The position numbers and the translations under genes were made by a program. Positions 35,701 through 44,078 of a stretch of DNA of 48,667 bases are shown here, in pieces. The DNA lies in NCBI GenBank assembly GCA_900541555.1, contig UQKE01000011.1, positions 1 to 48,667 on the forward strand. The letters run 5' to 3'. Under the pieces are notes generated by a model that ran no database searches, was not told the origin of the DNA, and saw only the letters and a list, made by a program, of their open reading frames with translations. The DNA comes from an uncultured Porphyromonadaceae bacterium (GTDB taxonomy: Bacteria; Bacteroidota; Bacteroidia; Bacteroidales; Muribaculaceae). Numbering within the stretch: position 1 is the stretch's first letter; every line of letters starts with the position of its first letter.

Positions 35701-36555
35701 ATGGCCGACAACTATTTAGAGAAGAAATTCGAAGAATACCGCGCAAAGAAAGCTGCAAGCAGCCGAAAAACGCGGCTCACGCCATCGGGCAACAAGCCGG
35801 GGACGCTTACTGTAAAATTTCCATGCCGGCGCGTTTTCGTCACGGGAGGCGCGTCGGGCATCGGAAAAGCCATCGTGTCGGCATTTGCCAACGCCGGATG
35901 CCGCGTTGCATTTTGCGACTGCGACGAACAAGCCGGACGGCAAACCGCAGAAACGACAGGATCGCAGTTTCATCCCCTCGACGTGGCCGATGCCGACGCG
36001 CTCGCGCAATGCATGAACCGTCTGTTTCGCGCATGGGGCGACATCGACATCGTGATAAACAACGTGGGAATCAGCCGGCAGCAAGACATCGCCGACACGA
36101 GCGTCGACGATTTCGACCGCATCATTGCCGTCAATCTGCGCTCTGCCTTTGTCACGGCAAAAATGTTGGCCGAACATCGGAGAAGCCTTCCGGCTGAGAA
36201 TCCGTTCGGAAGAATCATAAACATCTGCTCCACGCGCTACCTGATGAGCGAACCCGGATGGGAATGCTACGCCGCATCGAAAGGGGGCATCCATTCGTTG
36301 ACCCACGCGCTCGCTGCAAGCCTCTCGCCATTGCGCATCACCGTCAATGCCATTTCCCCCGGATGGATTCAAACATCCGGCTACGAATCGCTTTTCGAAC
36401 GCGACCACGAACAACACCTCTCGCGCCGTGTCGGGCAACCGGACGACATCGCACGCATCTGCCTGTTTCTATGCCTGCCCGAAAACGATTTCGTGAACGG
36501 AGAAAACATTGTGGCCGACGGCGGAATGACGAGAAAAATGATTTACGAAGAATAA
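35701..36555 (+). CDS. Short-chain dehydrogenase/reductase
   Basis: NAD(P)-dependent oxidoreductase of 284 residues, with a Rossmann fold starting at about residue 42: FVTGGASGIGKAIVSAFANAG holds the glycine-rich TGxxxGIG motif. INNVGIS is the structural NNxG motif. The catalytic tyrosine and lysine are in YAASKGGIHSLTHAL. A serine of the triad sits upstream in NICSTRYLM. The C-terminus NFVNGENIVADGGMTRKM is typical. The first 40 residues (DNYLEKKFEEYRAKKAASS) are a charged helical extension seen in some Bacteroidales members. The substrate is unknown. It lies 18 bases after the nitroreductase gene and converges with the alcohol dehydrogenase gene. Confidence 0.88.
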   Translation: MADNYLEKKFEEYRAKKAASSRKTRLTPSGNKPGTLTVKFPCRRVFVTGGASGIGKAIVSAFANAGCRVAFCDCDEQAGRQTAETTGSQFHPLDVADADALAQCMNRLFRAWGDIDIVINNVGISRQQDIADTSVDDFDRIIAVNLRSAFVTAKMLAEHRRSLPAENPFGRIINICSTRYLMSEPGWECYAASKGGIHSLTHALAASLSPLRITVNAISPGWIQTSGYESLFERDHEQHLSRRVGQPDDIARICLFLCLPENDFVNGENIVADGGMTRKMIYEE

Positions 36556-36573
36556 AATCTCCCCGCAAAAGAA

Positions 36574-37614
36574 TTACTCTTTTGGCGTTATCGCCACTTT
36601 CATGACGCCATTGGCATGGCGCTCGAAAATCCGATAAGCTTCATCGATTCGGTTGAGCGGGAATCGATGTGTGACGAGCGGCGTCGTGTCGATTTTCCCT
36701 TGCTCGATCAGTCGAAGAATTTCTGCGCATTCGCATCCGTCGACGCCGCCTGTTTTGAACGTGAGGTTTTTCCCGTACATGTCGGGCAACGGAAGCGTTT
36801 GCGGACGATCGTAAAGGGCAACGACAGTCACCACGGCATTCGGTCGGGCACATTCCCATGCCAACCGGAAAGAACTGTCGCTTCCGGCCACTTCCAATAC
36901 GGCATCGGCTCCACCGTGGCGGCCGACGCGCCGGATGTAGTCCTTGCATTCTTGCGGCGTGACTACGGCAACTTCCGGATAATGCTTCCGAACGAAATCG
37001 ATTCGTTCCGGCATCTGCTCGCACACGACAATGCGTCCGGGCTGTTTCAACATGGCGCAAAGCATCGTGCATATACCCGTAGGGCCGGCACCGATGATTA
37101 GCACGGTGTCGCCCGTGGCAATTTCGGCGATGTCGGCAGCCCAATAGCCTGTGGCAAGGATGTCGCCGACAAATAGCGCCTGCTCGTCGCTGACTGTGTC
37201 CGGAATGCGGTTTAATCCTTGATCGGCATAAGGCACGCGGACATATTCAGCCTGACCGCCATCGATGCGGCACCCCAACGCCCAACCGCCGTCGGGGTCG
37301 GTGCAATTGTTCACGTAACCATGCCGGCAGAAAAAACAATGCCCGCAAAATGTTTCGACATTGACAGTCACCCTGTCGCCCGGGCGAACGGTGGCAACTT
37401 CCGAGCCGACTTGCTCGACGATGCCTACCATTTCATGTCCGACCGTGATGCCGGGCACGGCACGCGGGACACTGCCGTGCTTGATGTGCAAGTCGCTGGT
37501 GCAAATGCTTCCGAGCGTCACGCGAACGATGGCATCGCGCGGGCTTTGAAGTGCAGGGACGGCCTTTTCGAGCAATTCGAATTTGCCTTTTTCGATGTAT
37601 GTATATGCAAGCAT
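36574..37614 (-). CDS. Zinc-dependent medium-chain alcohol dehydrogenase
   Basis: NAD(P)-dependent alcohol or polyol dehydrogenase of 346 residues, cytosolic. The catalytic zinc site is the cysteine of CTSDLHIKHG (about 38) with H-E in VGHEMVGIVEQVG (about 60). The structural zinc site is the four-cysteine cluster in CGHCFFCRHGYVNNC (about 93-107). The coenzyme fold has VLIIGAGPTGICTML (about 170). The final residues LPRRI-like are absent, and the protein ends VAITPKE as in secondary alcohol or threonine/sorbitol dehydrogenase relatives. The alcohol oxidised cannot be read. It starts after a five-base gap from the DUF2752 gene (its upstream neighbour on this strand), suggesting one transcript. 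Confidence 0.88.
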   Translation of the reverse strand: MLAYTYIEKGKFELLEKAVPALQSPRDAIVRVTLGSICTSDLHIKHGSVPRAVPGITVGHEMVGIVEQVGSEVATVRPGDRVTVNVETFCGHCFFCRHGYVNNCTDPDGGWALGCRIDGGQAEYVRVPYADQGLNRIPDTVSDEQALFVGDILATGYWAADIAEIATGDTVLIIGAGPTGICTMLCAMLKQPGRIVVCEQMPERIDFVRKHYPEVAVVTPQECKDYIRRVGRHGGADAVLEVAGSDSSFRLAWECARPNAVVTVVALYDRPQTLPLPDMYGKNLTFKTGGVDGCECAEILRLIEQGKIDTTPLVTHRFPLNRIDEAYRIFERHANGVMKVAITPKE

Positions 37615-37619
37615 TTGAA

Positions 37620-38033
37620 TTATATGTTAAACACGTTTCTTAATACCCAATAAGCGACGATAAGCCAAAATACGGCCATTATTGCCGGCCGGCTGTAAAG
37701 GAAACGCACGAAGCGGGGGCTTCGCCCCATGCGCCGTGCTATTTCGGCATAAACGATTGCAACCAGATAGGGAATGGCGAAAAAGAGAAACGGGTTGTAG
37801 CGCGCCACGCCTGCCACATTGAGATGGACCAATTCGTGGAAAGCGCGTTGCGTGCCGCACCCCGGACATCGCCAACCTGTCAGTTTCAAGAAAAAGCATT
37901 GCGGGGCGAAAGCGGATTGCGTCGTGTCGAAGAAATAGAAATAACAGAATCCTCCGCACGCGACAAGCAAAGCTATTGCCACCCAAACAAAGATGCGCAG
38001 TTTCGCGTGTCTCGTTTTGCCGCCAACAGCCAT
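37620..38033 (-). CDS. DUF2752 membrane protein
   Basis: Small membrane protein of 137 residues. Three hydrophobic segments are visible (about 16-36, 82-100 and 117-135). The DUF2752 signature, LTGWRCPGCGTQRAFHELVHLN (about 48-69), includes the CPGCGxxRA motif that suggests a bound metal or disulfide. Function is unknown. A TTG start at 38048 would add five residues; the ATG at 38033 is preferred. It is placed 33 bases downstream of a GYF_2/CD225 gene, a pairing seen in other Bacteroidales, so the two may form a membrane unit. Confidence 0.82.
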   Translation of the reverse strand: MAVGGKTRHAKLRIFVWVAIALLVACGGFCYFYFFDTTQSAFAPQCFFLKLTGWRCPGCGTQRAFHELVHLNVAGVARYNPFLFFAIPYLVAIVYAEIARRMGRSPRFVRFLYSRPAIMAVFWLIVAYWVLRNVFNI

Positions 38034-38066
38034 GCCCTTATATTCCAACCACGCCGGCAGTCATAC

Positions 38067-38501
38067 CTATTGCCAATATAGGATGAAGTAGACAATCCAA
38101 ACGACAACGGAGCATATCACACTTGCTATTGTGAAGTTTTTCGCCTTTCTGGCAGAGTTGATGGCACGTTCGTGTTCGCCCCTGTACCATTGCGAATCGA
38201 CTTGCGCCGAATAGACAATGGCAACGACTCCAAACGGAAGGCAGCAAAACAATGTGCTCAATATCGACCACACGAGCCAATTGTCGGGTTTCTTTACGGG
38301 AGGCGGCGTAAATGCCGACGCGTGGGGCGGCGTTGACGAACGAAAAAGTTCGTCAAGCTCCGGCACAGTCGATGCCGGCGCCCAATCGTCCATGCCTTCT
38401 CTCCACACGATAGTTTCGGGCGTGATTCTCGATCTTAACTCTGAAAACGAATAAGGCCCCATTTGTCGGCCTTCCGGTCCGAGATAATAATACTTGTCCA
38501 T
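38067..38501 (-). CDS. GYF_2 (DUF4339) / CD225-dispanin membrane protein
   Basis: Protein of 144 residues with two parts. An N-terminal GYF_2 domain (about 3-50) has YYYLGPEGRQMGPYSFSELRS and VWREGMDDWAPA. After a proline-rich linker, a CD225/dispanin-type region (about 74-143) has two membrane helices: DNWLVWSILSTLFCCLPFGVVAIVYS and FTIASVICSVVVWIVYFILY, separated by a short loop containing HERAINSARKAKNF. Function is unknown; the GYF-type domain may bind a proline-rich peptide. It is followed by the DUF2752 gene. Confidence 0.85.
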   Translation of the reverse strand: MDKYYYLGPEGRQMGPYSFSELRSRITPETIVWREGMDDWAPASTVPELDELFRSSTPPHASAFTPPPVKKPDNWLVWSILSTLFCCLPFGVVAIVYSAQVDSQWYRGEHERAINSARKAKNFTIASVICSVVVWIVYFILYWQ

Positions 38502-38525
38502 GACGGTTAAATTAGGTTTGTATTT

Positions 38526-39095
38526 TTATTTTAGTGTAACTCCTTGATAAATATCTGTGCCGTAGGGATGAAGCTCGCCTGAAAACACGAGTCGCCCTCC
38601 GTAGAATGTCGATGTGACGGTGGCATCGCATCGCGTGCTGTTTTTAGGAAGCCTGAATTGGATGTCGGCAGAAATGGCCGAACCCAAGACAAACATGGTG
38701 ACGTTGAGGTTCCCCTTTTTGTCGTATTTGATTTCCGATTTGGTGATGGAGCCTTCCACTGTCAACCCTCCCAGACCGTTGAATCCGCTTATGCCCCGCT
38801 CGATGGCGAATTGCACGGTTGCTTTGTCGCCTTGCACGAGAACGAAATTGGTTGTTTCGTTGACGTTGACGGAATATCCCCGTTTCCCCGATATCCGATC
38901 TGCCACGATGACGAAACGGTGATTTTCGACCGCTTCTTTCGCTATCTCGAACCGTATGGAGTCGAGTCTCGCTTGCTGGCGCTTCTCTGCCTCGCTCATT
39001 TCTGTGCCTTGCGTGCCGGAAAGTTCTCCAACCGTTCCGCAAGACGCGAGTGCCACTGTTGCTATGAATGCGAATAAAAATTTCAACTGTTTCAT
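38526..39095 (-). CDS. DUF4251 lipoprotein
   Basis: Lipoprotein of 189 residues. The lipobox is ALASC (Cys19), followed by a charged helical linker (about 32-58, EMSEAEKRQQARLDSIRFEIA). The DUF4251 domain runs from about 60 to 185: NHRFVIVADRISGKRGYSVNVNE, FVLVQGDKATVQFAIERG and GTDIYQGVTLK at the end. DUF4251 is confined mainly to Bacteroidota and is of unknown function; a beta-sandwich is likely. It is on the same strand as the DUF4339 gene 24 bases downstream and the DUF4199 gene 65 bases upstream, so it may belong to either transcript. Confidence 0.85.
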   Translation of the reverse strand: MKQLKFLFAFIATVALASCGTVGELSGTQGTEMSEAEKRQQARLDSIRFEIAKEAVENHRFVIVADRISGKRGYSVNVNETTNFVLVQGDKATVQFAIERGISGFNGLGGLTVEGSITKSEIKYDKKGNLNVTMFVLGSAISADIQFRLPKNSTRCDATVTSTFYGGRLVFSGELHPYGTDIYQGVTLK

Positions 39096-39160
39096 AATTG
39101 CATTTTTAAATTATACCTATGTGTATGAGAAACGTGTTGAATCGCAAAATTGTTTGTTAA

Positions 39161-39688
39161 TTAATATTGTTTGACTCTCTGGTTCTTAATCAACAAAGCC
39201 AGCAATATCGACAGAATTGAACCGGAAAATATGGTGAGCAAAATCATTTCGATGCAAAAATCGGAGGCAGAAAAAGTCAATCCGTTTTCAATGGCAATCG
39301 ACAAGCCTCGGAAAAAGTCGGTCTGCTGCAACTCGGGCGATTGCCGATAGAGTTCTGCCGTTTGCAGAAGCAAATTGTCGATGAAATTCGGATTGATGTA
39401 TGCCAAATAAGCGTAGGTGGCGGCAGCGCAGATGAGCGACGCTCCGATGAAAACGACGATGCCGAGCAGCCATAATCCGGCGAAACCGGCCGCGCAGCGG
39501 TGTTTCTTGTAGGCGGCGAGCATCAGTCGATGTTGGAAAAATGGCACGCCGATAAGCATGGCAAGCGCGACAAGCGACAAGACTGTGCCGTTGCCTGCCA
39601 GCATGAACAGGGATGCTATGGATAAATAGATTCCCATTGCAACACCCTTGTAGGCTCCTTCGCGATATATTTGTTCGGAAGTCATCAT
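39161..39688 (-). CDS. DUF4199 membrane protein
   Basis: Integral membrane protein of 175 residues with four hydrophobic segments: near 15-35 (VAMGIYLSIASLFMLAG), 40-58, 72-95 (LWLLGIVVFIGASLICAAATY) and 148-168. The arrangement and the loop YINPNFIDNLLLQTAELY match DUF4199, common in Bacteroidota and of unknown role. The ATG at 39688 overlaps the bioB stop by four bases, so bioB and this gene are translationally coupled even though no link to biotin is known. A second ATG follows immediately (39685). Confidence 0.78.
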   Translation of the reverse strand: MMTSEQIYREGAYKGVAMGIYLSIASLFMLAGNGTVLSLVALAMLIGVPFFQHRLMLAAYKKHRCAAGFAGLWLLGIVVFIGASLICAAATYAYLAYINPNFIDNLLLQTAELYRQSPELQQTDFFRGLSIAIENGLTFSASDFCIEMILLTIFSGSILSILLALLIKNQRVKQY

Positions 39689-40659
39689 TTTGCCAATTGT
39701 TTTTTTATCTGAAAGCCGCATTCCTCGAAGAGCCGGAAATCGTCGCGGGCGTCGTTGCCCGCAGTAGTCAGCAGGTCGCCAATCATCACGCCGTTCATGC
39801 CTCCTTGCAGGATGCGTTTCACGGTGGCTCGCGACAATCGGGCCCGCCCGCCGGCAAACCGCAGCGTGGTCGAAGGCAATATGAATCGGAACACGGCCAC
39901 CGTGCGGATTATTTCATCTTCGGATATGGCGGGGACATGTTCGAGCGGCGTGCCTTTGATGGGGTTTAGGATGTTGATTGGCACGGAATCCACTTCGAGC
40001 GCGCGCAATTCGAATGCCATTTGAATCCGGTCGCTCATGGTTTCTCCCATTCCGATTATTCCGCCGCTGCACACCGTCATTCCGGCCGCCCGTGCCGCCC
40101 GAATCACACGGCGCTTGTCGTCGGGCGTATGCGTGGTGCAGAGAGAAGGGAAAAATTCCGACGAGGTTTCCATGTTGCAGTGGTAGCGCGACACGCCGGC
40201 GGCTTTTAGCGCACGAAGCGTATCTTCGTCGACCAATCCCATTGATGCGCAAAGCGAAAGGGTTGTTTCCTTGGCGAGCAATTTGTAGTTGTCGCAAAAC
40301 GCCGCTGCGTCTTTTGGGGCAACCTTGCGTCCGCTTGTCACCAAAGAGAATCTGTTTACGCCGATGCGGTCGTATCCTTGCGCCAATTGGACCAATTGCG
40401 TCGTGCCGATGCGTTCATATTCCTTGACTCCGGTTGAAAAATGTTTCGATTGCGCACACCATTTGCAATCTTCGCCGCATTTCCCGGAACGGGCATTGGC
40501 GATGGAGCAAGTGTCGATTTCGTTGCCGCAGAAATGGCGGCGTATTTCGTCGGCGGCATCGCAGAGCGCATCGCGCTCCGGCACGGAAGCCAATGCTTCA
40601 GCCTCTTTTGGCGTGATTGACCCGCCTTCGACTATTCGTCGTTTAAGTTCCTCTATCAT
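39685..40659 (-). CDS. bioB: Biotin synthase
   Basis: Radical SAM enzyme that inserts sulfur into dethiobiotin, the last step of biotin synthesis. The 324-residue protein has the SAM cluster cysteines C61, C65 and C68 (GKCGEDCKWCAQS). It also has SMGLVDEDTL, YHCNMETSSEFFPSLCTTH and the C-terminal RFAGGRARLSR, which hold residues for the second iron-sulfur cluster and substrate. A TTG at 40674 is in frame, but ATG 40659 is the better start. No other bio gene is in the window. The -7 element at 40709-40716 precedes it. No BirA operator could be recognised. Confidence 0.96.
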   Translation of the reverse strand: MIEELKRRIVEGGSITPKEAEALASVPERDALCDAADEIRRHFCGNEIDTCSIANARSGKCGEDCKWCAQSKHFSTGVKEYERIGTTQLVQLAQGYDRIGVNRFSLVTSGRKVAPKDAAAFCDNYKLLAKETTLSLCASMGLVDEDTLRALKAAGVSRYHCNMETSSEFFPSLCTTHTPDDKRRVIRAARAAGMTVCSGGIIGMGETMSDRIQMAFELRALEVDSVPINILNPIKGTPLEHVPAISEDEIIRTVAVFRFILPSTTLRFAGGRARLSRATVKRILQGGMNGVMIGDLLTTAGNDARDDFRLFEECGFQIKKQLAK

Positions 40660-40708
40660 AGTCTGTATTTGCAACAGCGAAAAGCAATTTCGCTTGTTTA
40701 GACAATTA

Positions 40709-40716
40709 CAAAGTTA
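40709..40716 (-). promoter_or_regulatory. -7 element of bioB
   Basis: TAACTTTG on the minus strand, 50 bases before the ATG. No -33 TTTG is found at the usual distance. Confidence 0.5.
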
Positions 40717-40827
40717 CTATAAAACGCATAGAAATGTGTCTTTTGCCGACGAATTTTCAAATAATTCGACAGGGGCATTGTTCGGAAAACGGCATGGCTT
40801 GTCGCTTATCTGCCCATTCTGCAAATC

Positions 40828-40859
40828 GTTGCAAGATTCTGCCGGAATAGCTAATTTTG
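40828..40859 (+). promoter_or_regulatory. Promoter of the MATE transporter gene
   Basis: GTTG (40828-40831), 20-nt spacer, TAATTTTG (40852-40859). Start codon 31 bases downstream. Confidence 0.6.
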
Positions 40860-40889
40860 CACCTCTTTTGTACATTTTTAGGACAGCGT

Positions 40890-42221
40890 ATGAAAACGGA
40901 ATTTGGCTACAAACGGATTTGGACGATTGCCTATCCAATCCTGATCAGCCTTGTCATGGAGCAATTGATAGGACTGACAGACACGGCATTTATGGGACGT
41001 GTCGGGGAAGTGGAACTTGGCGCTTCGGCAATAGCAGGCGTGTTCTACATGGTCTTTTTCATGGCGGGACACGGCTTCTGCATCGGCGCGCAAATTTTGA
41101 TTGCGCGTCGGAATGGCGAAGGCAATTTGCAGTCCATCGGCCAGATTTTTTATCAGGGATTGTTCTTCTTGATGGCGTTGGCCGCAGCCTTGTTTGTCGT
41201 CGTCCAAGTGTTTGCCGATGGCATCTTGTCGCTGATGATTTCTTCGCCGCACGTGCTTGAAAAGGCGGAGGACTATTTGGTGTGGCGCGTCTATGGCTTT
41301 TTCTTTGCTTTTGCCGCCGGCATGTTTCGCGCCTTCTTCGTGGGAACGACGCATACGAAGACGCTGACGCTCAATTCGATTGTCATGGTGCTGTCGAACG
41401 TGGTGTTCAACTACGTGCTTGTTTTCGGCAAATTGGGCTTTCCGGCGCTTGGCATCGCCGGCGCAGCCATAGGGTCGTCGTTGTCGGAATTGGTGTCGTT
41501 GGTGTTTTTCATCGTGTACACAAGGCAGCGCATCAACTATCGTGCTTACGGTTTGAACGTCATGAGCCGTGTGAATTTTCGCGAATTGCGGCGCATCCTG
41601 CACGTTTCGTTGTGGGTGATGATTCAAAACTTCCTGTCGATTTCCACTTGGTTTATTTTCTTTGTCTACATCGAGCATTTGGGCGAACGCGAATTGGCTG
41701 TCACAAACATCGTGCGCAGCTTGTCGGGCTTCCTCTTCATGATAGTCATCGCGTTTGCGTCGGCATGCAGCTCGATAGTCAGCAACATGATTGGAGCAGG
41801 ACAGGCCGACGATGTGCGCAAAGCGATACGGCGATGCATCTTGCTTGCTTATGCCATTTTAGTGCCATTGGTCGTCGTGCTTGCGGCGTGGCCCCATCCG
41901 TTTATTTCCATTTACACCGACATTCCGGCGTTGCGCGACGCTTCCGTGGCATCCGTATGGGTCATGTGCTTCTCCTATATTGTGCTGATTCCTTCAAACA
42001 TCTTTTTCCAAAGCGTTTCGGGAACAGGCAAAACGAAAGCGGCGTTTTTGCTTGAAATAGCGGCTTTGGTGGTCTATATGGCATATATCACGGTGACGAT
42101 TTTTGAAATGCGGGTCGATGTGGCTTGGGCATGGAGCTCCGAAACCGTTTACGGCACGACAATGCTTTTGCTTTGCGCCGGTTATTTGCGAAGCAACCGT
42201 TGGCGCAACCATGCCATTTGA
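40890..42221 (+). CDS. MATE-family multidrug efflux transporter
   Basis: Inner-membrane antiporter of 443 residues with twelve hydrophobic helices in two halves, expelling cationic drugs or metabolites in exchange for sodium or protons. The N-terminus FGYKRIWTIAYPILISLVMEQLIGLTDTAFMGRVGEVELGASA is typical, including the helix 1 aspartate region. The second half starts at about 230 (LRRILHVSLWVMIQNFLS). A TTG-initiated extension of eleven residues overlaps the promoter, so ATG 40890 is the start. It stands alone, and its stop is six bases from the convergent CPBP gene. Substrates cannot be read from the sequence. Confidence 0.93.
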   Translation: MKTEFGYKRIWTIAYPILISLVMEQLIGLTDTAFMGRVGEVELGASAIAGVFYMVFFMAGHGFCIGAQILIARRNGEGNLQSIGQIFYQGLFFLMALAAALFVVVQVFADGILSLMISSPHVLEKAEDYLVWRVYGFFFAFAAGMFRAFFVGTTHTKTLTLNSIVMVLSNVVFNYVLVFGKLGFPALGIAGAAIGSSLSELVSLVFFIVYTRQRINYRAYGLNVMSRVNFRELRRILHVSLWVMIQNFLSISTWFIFFVYIEHLGERELAVTNIVRSLSGFLFMIVIAFASACSSIVSNMIGAGQADDVRKAIRRCILLAYAILVPLVVVLAAWPHPFISIYTDIPALRDASVASVWVMCFSYIVLIPSNIFFQSVSGTGKTKAAFLLEIAALVVYMAYITVTIFEMRVDVAWAWSSETVYGTTMLLLCAGYLRSNRWRNHAI

Positions 42222-42227
42222 CAGGCA

Positions 42228-42842
42228 TTATATCGGGAACCAGATGAAAACTGCCACGTCCCAAATGGAGTGGGAAAGAATGATTGCCGAAAAACGTTCG
42301 GGGAAAAAGCGATAGAGCGCACCCCAAACGATGCCGGCAGTCAGCGCAGCCGCTGTAAGCATGAAATTGCACGAGCCGGCATGAACCAAGGCATAGAGCA
42401 ACGTGGCCGCGACAAATCCGGCATTCGCGCCCCAACGTTTCGACAAGGTTTGCTGCACATAGCCGCGCCAATAGATTTCTTCGGCAGGACCGATGATCAG
42501 AAGCATCAACGCCGTGAGCAGCCACGGCGATTCTCCTTCTTTCATGCCATATATGGCATCCACTTGCGGGCGAGCGAAGTCGAACAGCCACGCCGAAGCC
42601 TTGTCGCCGATCCAGAATATTCCCCACAACGCGGCGGCAATTGCCACTCCGAGCACAACATTGGAAGCGCTCCAACGAATTTGCCGCCACCAACCGCGAT
42701 TGAACGCAGTGGAAAGGGCGCAGAGCGCGACTGCCGAGCCGGTCATCATCCACCAAAAATTAACGCAAGGCGATGTCCACGGCGAGAACATCACAGTCCA
42801 CAGCACGGCGGCAATAGCGAGTGTAAAAATCAACTTCTTCAT
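42228..42842 (-). CDS. CPBP-family intramembrane metalloprotease
   Basis: Membrane protein of 204 residues with about seven hydrophobic segments. The CPBP (CAAX protease and bacteriocin-processing, ABI) motifs are present: EEIYWRGYVQQ (E-E-x3-R, about 120-130), FVAATLLYALVHAGS with a metal-binding histidine, and SAIILSHSIWDV with another. These proteases cleave within membranes; bacterial roles include protein prenylation-like processing and bacteriocin self-protection. No partner substrate is near. The ATG overlaps the menA stop codon (ATGA), so the two genes are translationally coupled. Confidence 0.85.
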   Translation of the reverse strand: MKKLIFTLAIAAVLWTVMFSPWTSPCVNFWWMMTGSAVALCALSTAFNRGWWRQIRWSASNVVLGVAIAAALWGIFWIGDKASAWLFDFARPQVDAIYGMKEGESPWLLTALMLLIIGPAEEIYWRGYVQQTLSKRWGANAGFVAATLLYALVHAGSCNFMLTAAALTAGIVWGALYRFFPERFSAIILSHSIWDVAVFIWFPI

Positions 42843-43732
42843 GGCATTATCCCACTAATTATGAAACTTGCAAACAGCAACAAGCTGAACATCAATTGGA
42901 GTTTTGCCGTAGCTTCGTCCAAGTTGGCGATGGCGGAAGAACCGTCTTTCAGGAAGCCGACGGCTTTGCGCGCATTTTGCAAGGCAGGGAAAAATGCCGC
43001 CCATGCAATCAAGCACCATGCAGGCAGCATCCCGACAGCGACGCAACCGCTAATCCAAAAGAACGGAAATATGACTTCGAAACAGTAGAGCGCGACAGAA
43101 GCGCGCCCGCCGATGTTCATCGCGATGGTGCGGATGCGGGCTCGGCGGTCGGTATGCATGTCGCGCGTGTTGTTGCAATGCAGTATGGCCACGGTGATCA
43201 ACCCCACCGGCACAGCCAAGCAAAGCACTTGCCAATCGATCAGAAGCGTTGTGGCATAGACTGTCCCCATGGTGGGCAGCAACGCATAGGCGATGAATAT
43301 CACGAAGTCGCCGAAAGCATGATATTTCAAGAACGGATACAGCACGGAGCAAGCCAGACCGCCGATTCCGATGTAGAGCAACGGCATGCCTGTGCGCAGC
43401 CACAATCCGACACCGGCAATGAGAGCCGCAGCCAAAAGCCCGATGGAAAGCCACCAAATTTCTTTTGGCGTGAACATGCCGGTTGTCAGCGTGTGCACAC
43501 CATAGGTGTCGTGGGCGTCGACACGCCGGCGATAATCGAAATAATCGCTCCACGTGTTGCCGGCTGCATGAAACACGATGATGTTAAGCAATGCCCAGAT
43601 GCCATTGACCCAATCCGCATTGTCGTGACGGGCAAACAAATAGCCCAATGTAGCGATAACGGGCATGGCAGATGCCGGAAACGACCATGGCCGCACGGCA
43701 ATCATCCACTCTTTGAAGGCATGTTTTTTCAT
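42839..43732 (-). CDS. menA: 1,4-dihydroxy-2-naphthoate polyprenyltransferase
   Basis: Membrane prenyltransferase of the UbiA superfamily, 297 residues with about nine helices. It attaches the polyprenyl tail in menaquinone synthesis, fitting for an anaerobe with a fumarate-type chain. The two aspartate-rich motifs are NTWSDYFDYRRRVDAHDT (about 60-77) and CNNTRDMHTDRRARIRT (about 186-202). MenA identity is the best fit, but a related aromatic prenyltransferase cannot be excluded by eye. A TTG-initiated longer form is in frame; ATG 43732 is preferred. The CPBP gene is downstream with a four-base overlap. Confidence 0.88.
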   Translation of the reverse strand: MKKHAFKEWMIAVRPWSFPASAMPVIATLGYLFARHDNADWVNGIWALLNIIVFHAAGNTWSDYFDYRRRVDAHDTYGVHTLTTGMFTPKEIWWLSIGLLAAALIAGVGLWLRTGMPLLYIGIGGLACSVLYPFLKYHAFGDFVIFIAYALLPTMGTVYATTLLIDWQVLCLAVPVGLITVAILHCNNTRDMHTDRRARIRTIAMNIGGRASVALYCFEVIFPFFWISGCVAVGMLPAWCLIAWAAFFPALQNARKAVGFLKDGSSAIANLDEATAKLQLMFSLLLFASFIISGIMP

Positions 43733-43753
43733 ACAGGCTATATTAAAGGTTTG

Positions 43754-43761
43754 CAAAGGTA
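43754..43761 (-). promoter_or_regulatory. -7 element of menA
   Basis: TACCTTTG on the minus strand, 21 bases before the ATG. The -33 element is not apparent. Confidence 0.5.
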
Positions 43762-43852
43762 GTCAAATTGAAGTGGATGGTTGCAGAATTGCAATCGGAT
43801 TTCACCTGTCGAAAGTGGCAATTGCCGAATGGAAAAGATATTTTTGCGCTTT

Positions 43853-43885
43853 TTTGGCGGAGTTCGGAAAAAGTTGCTACCTTTG
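43853..43885 (+). promoter_or_regulatory. Promoter of the SRP RNA - tRNA-Thr unit
   Basis: TTTG (43853-43856), 21-nt spacer, TACCTTTG (43878-43885), an exact consensus. It is about six bases before the RNA 5' end. Confidence 0.8.
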
Positions 43886-43890
43886 CACCC

Positions 43891-43987
43891 GGGTAAGTCC
43901 TATACGGCCAGCTCCCTGCGAACTCCCCCAGGTCTTGACCGAAGCAAGGGTAGTAGGTTGTAGCGGCGCGATATAGCCAGCTTGCCC
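43891..43987 (+). ncRNA. ffs: Small signal recognition particle RNA (4.5S type)
   Basis: RNA of about 97 nt that with Ffh protein delivers signal-peptide-bearing ribosomes to the membrane. The ends pair (GGGTAAG at 43891 with CTTGCCC at 43981-43987), and a second stem pairs CTATA with TATAG. The conserved domain IV core is seen as CAGGTC, six bases, GAAGCA, the spacing found in the E. coli RNA. The tetraloop region reads TTGACC instead of CGGAAG. There is no Alu domain. It has a strong own promoter and is followed after six bases by tRNA-Thr, so both may come from one precursor. Confidence 0.85.
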
Positions 43988-43993
43988 ATTTTT

Positions 43994-44067
43994 GCCTCTT
44001 TAGCTCAGTTGGCCAGAGCACGTGATTTGTAATCTCGGGGTCGTTGGTTCGAATCCGACAAGAGGCT
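43994..44067 (+). tRNA. thrT: tRNA-Thr(TGT)
   Basis: A 74-nt tRNA: acceptor GCCTCTT/AAGAGGC with discriminator T, D-arm AGCTCAGTTGGCCAGAGC, and anticodon loop TTTGTAA with anticodon TGT (threonine ACA). The T-arm is GTTGGTTCGAATCCGAC. CCA is not encoded. It lies six bases after the SRP RNA and lacks a promoter of its own, so processing from a joint transcript is likely. Confidence 0.95.
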
Positions 44068-44078
44068 CGAATAAACAG

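Noticed and set aside
40857..40889. TTG-initiated extension of the MATE gene
   Set aside because: It overlaps the promoter -7 element and precedes the likely transcription start.
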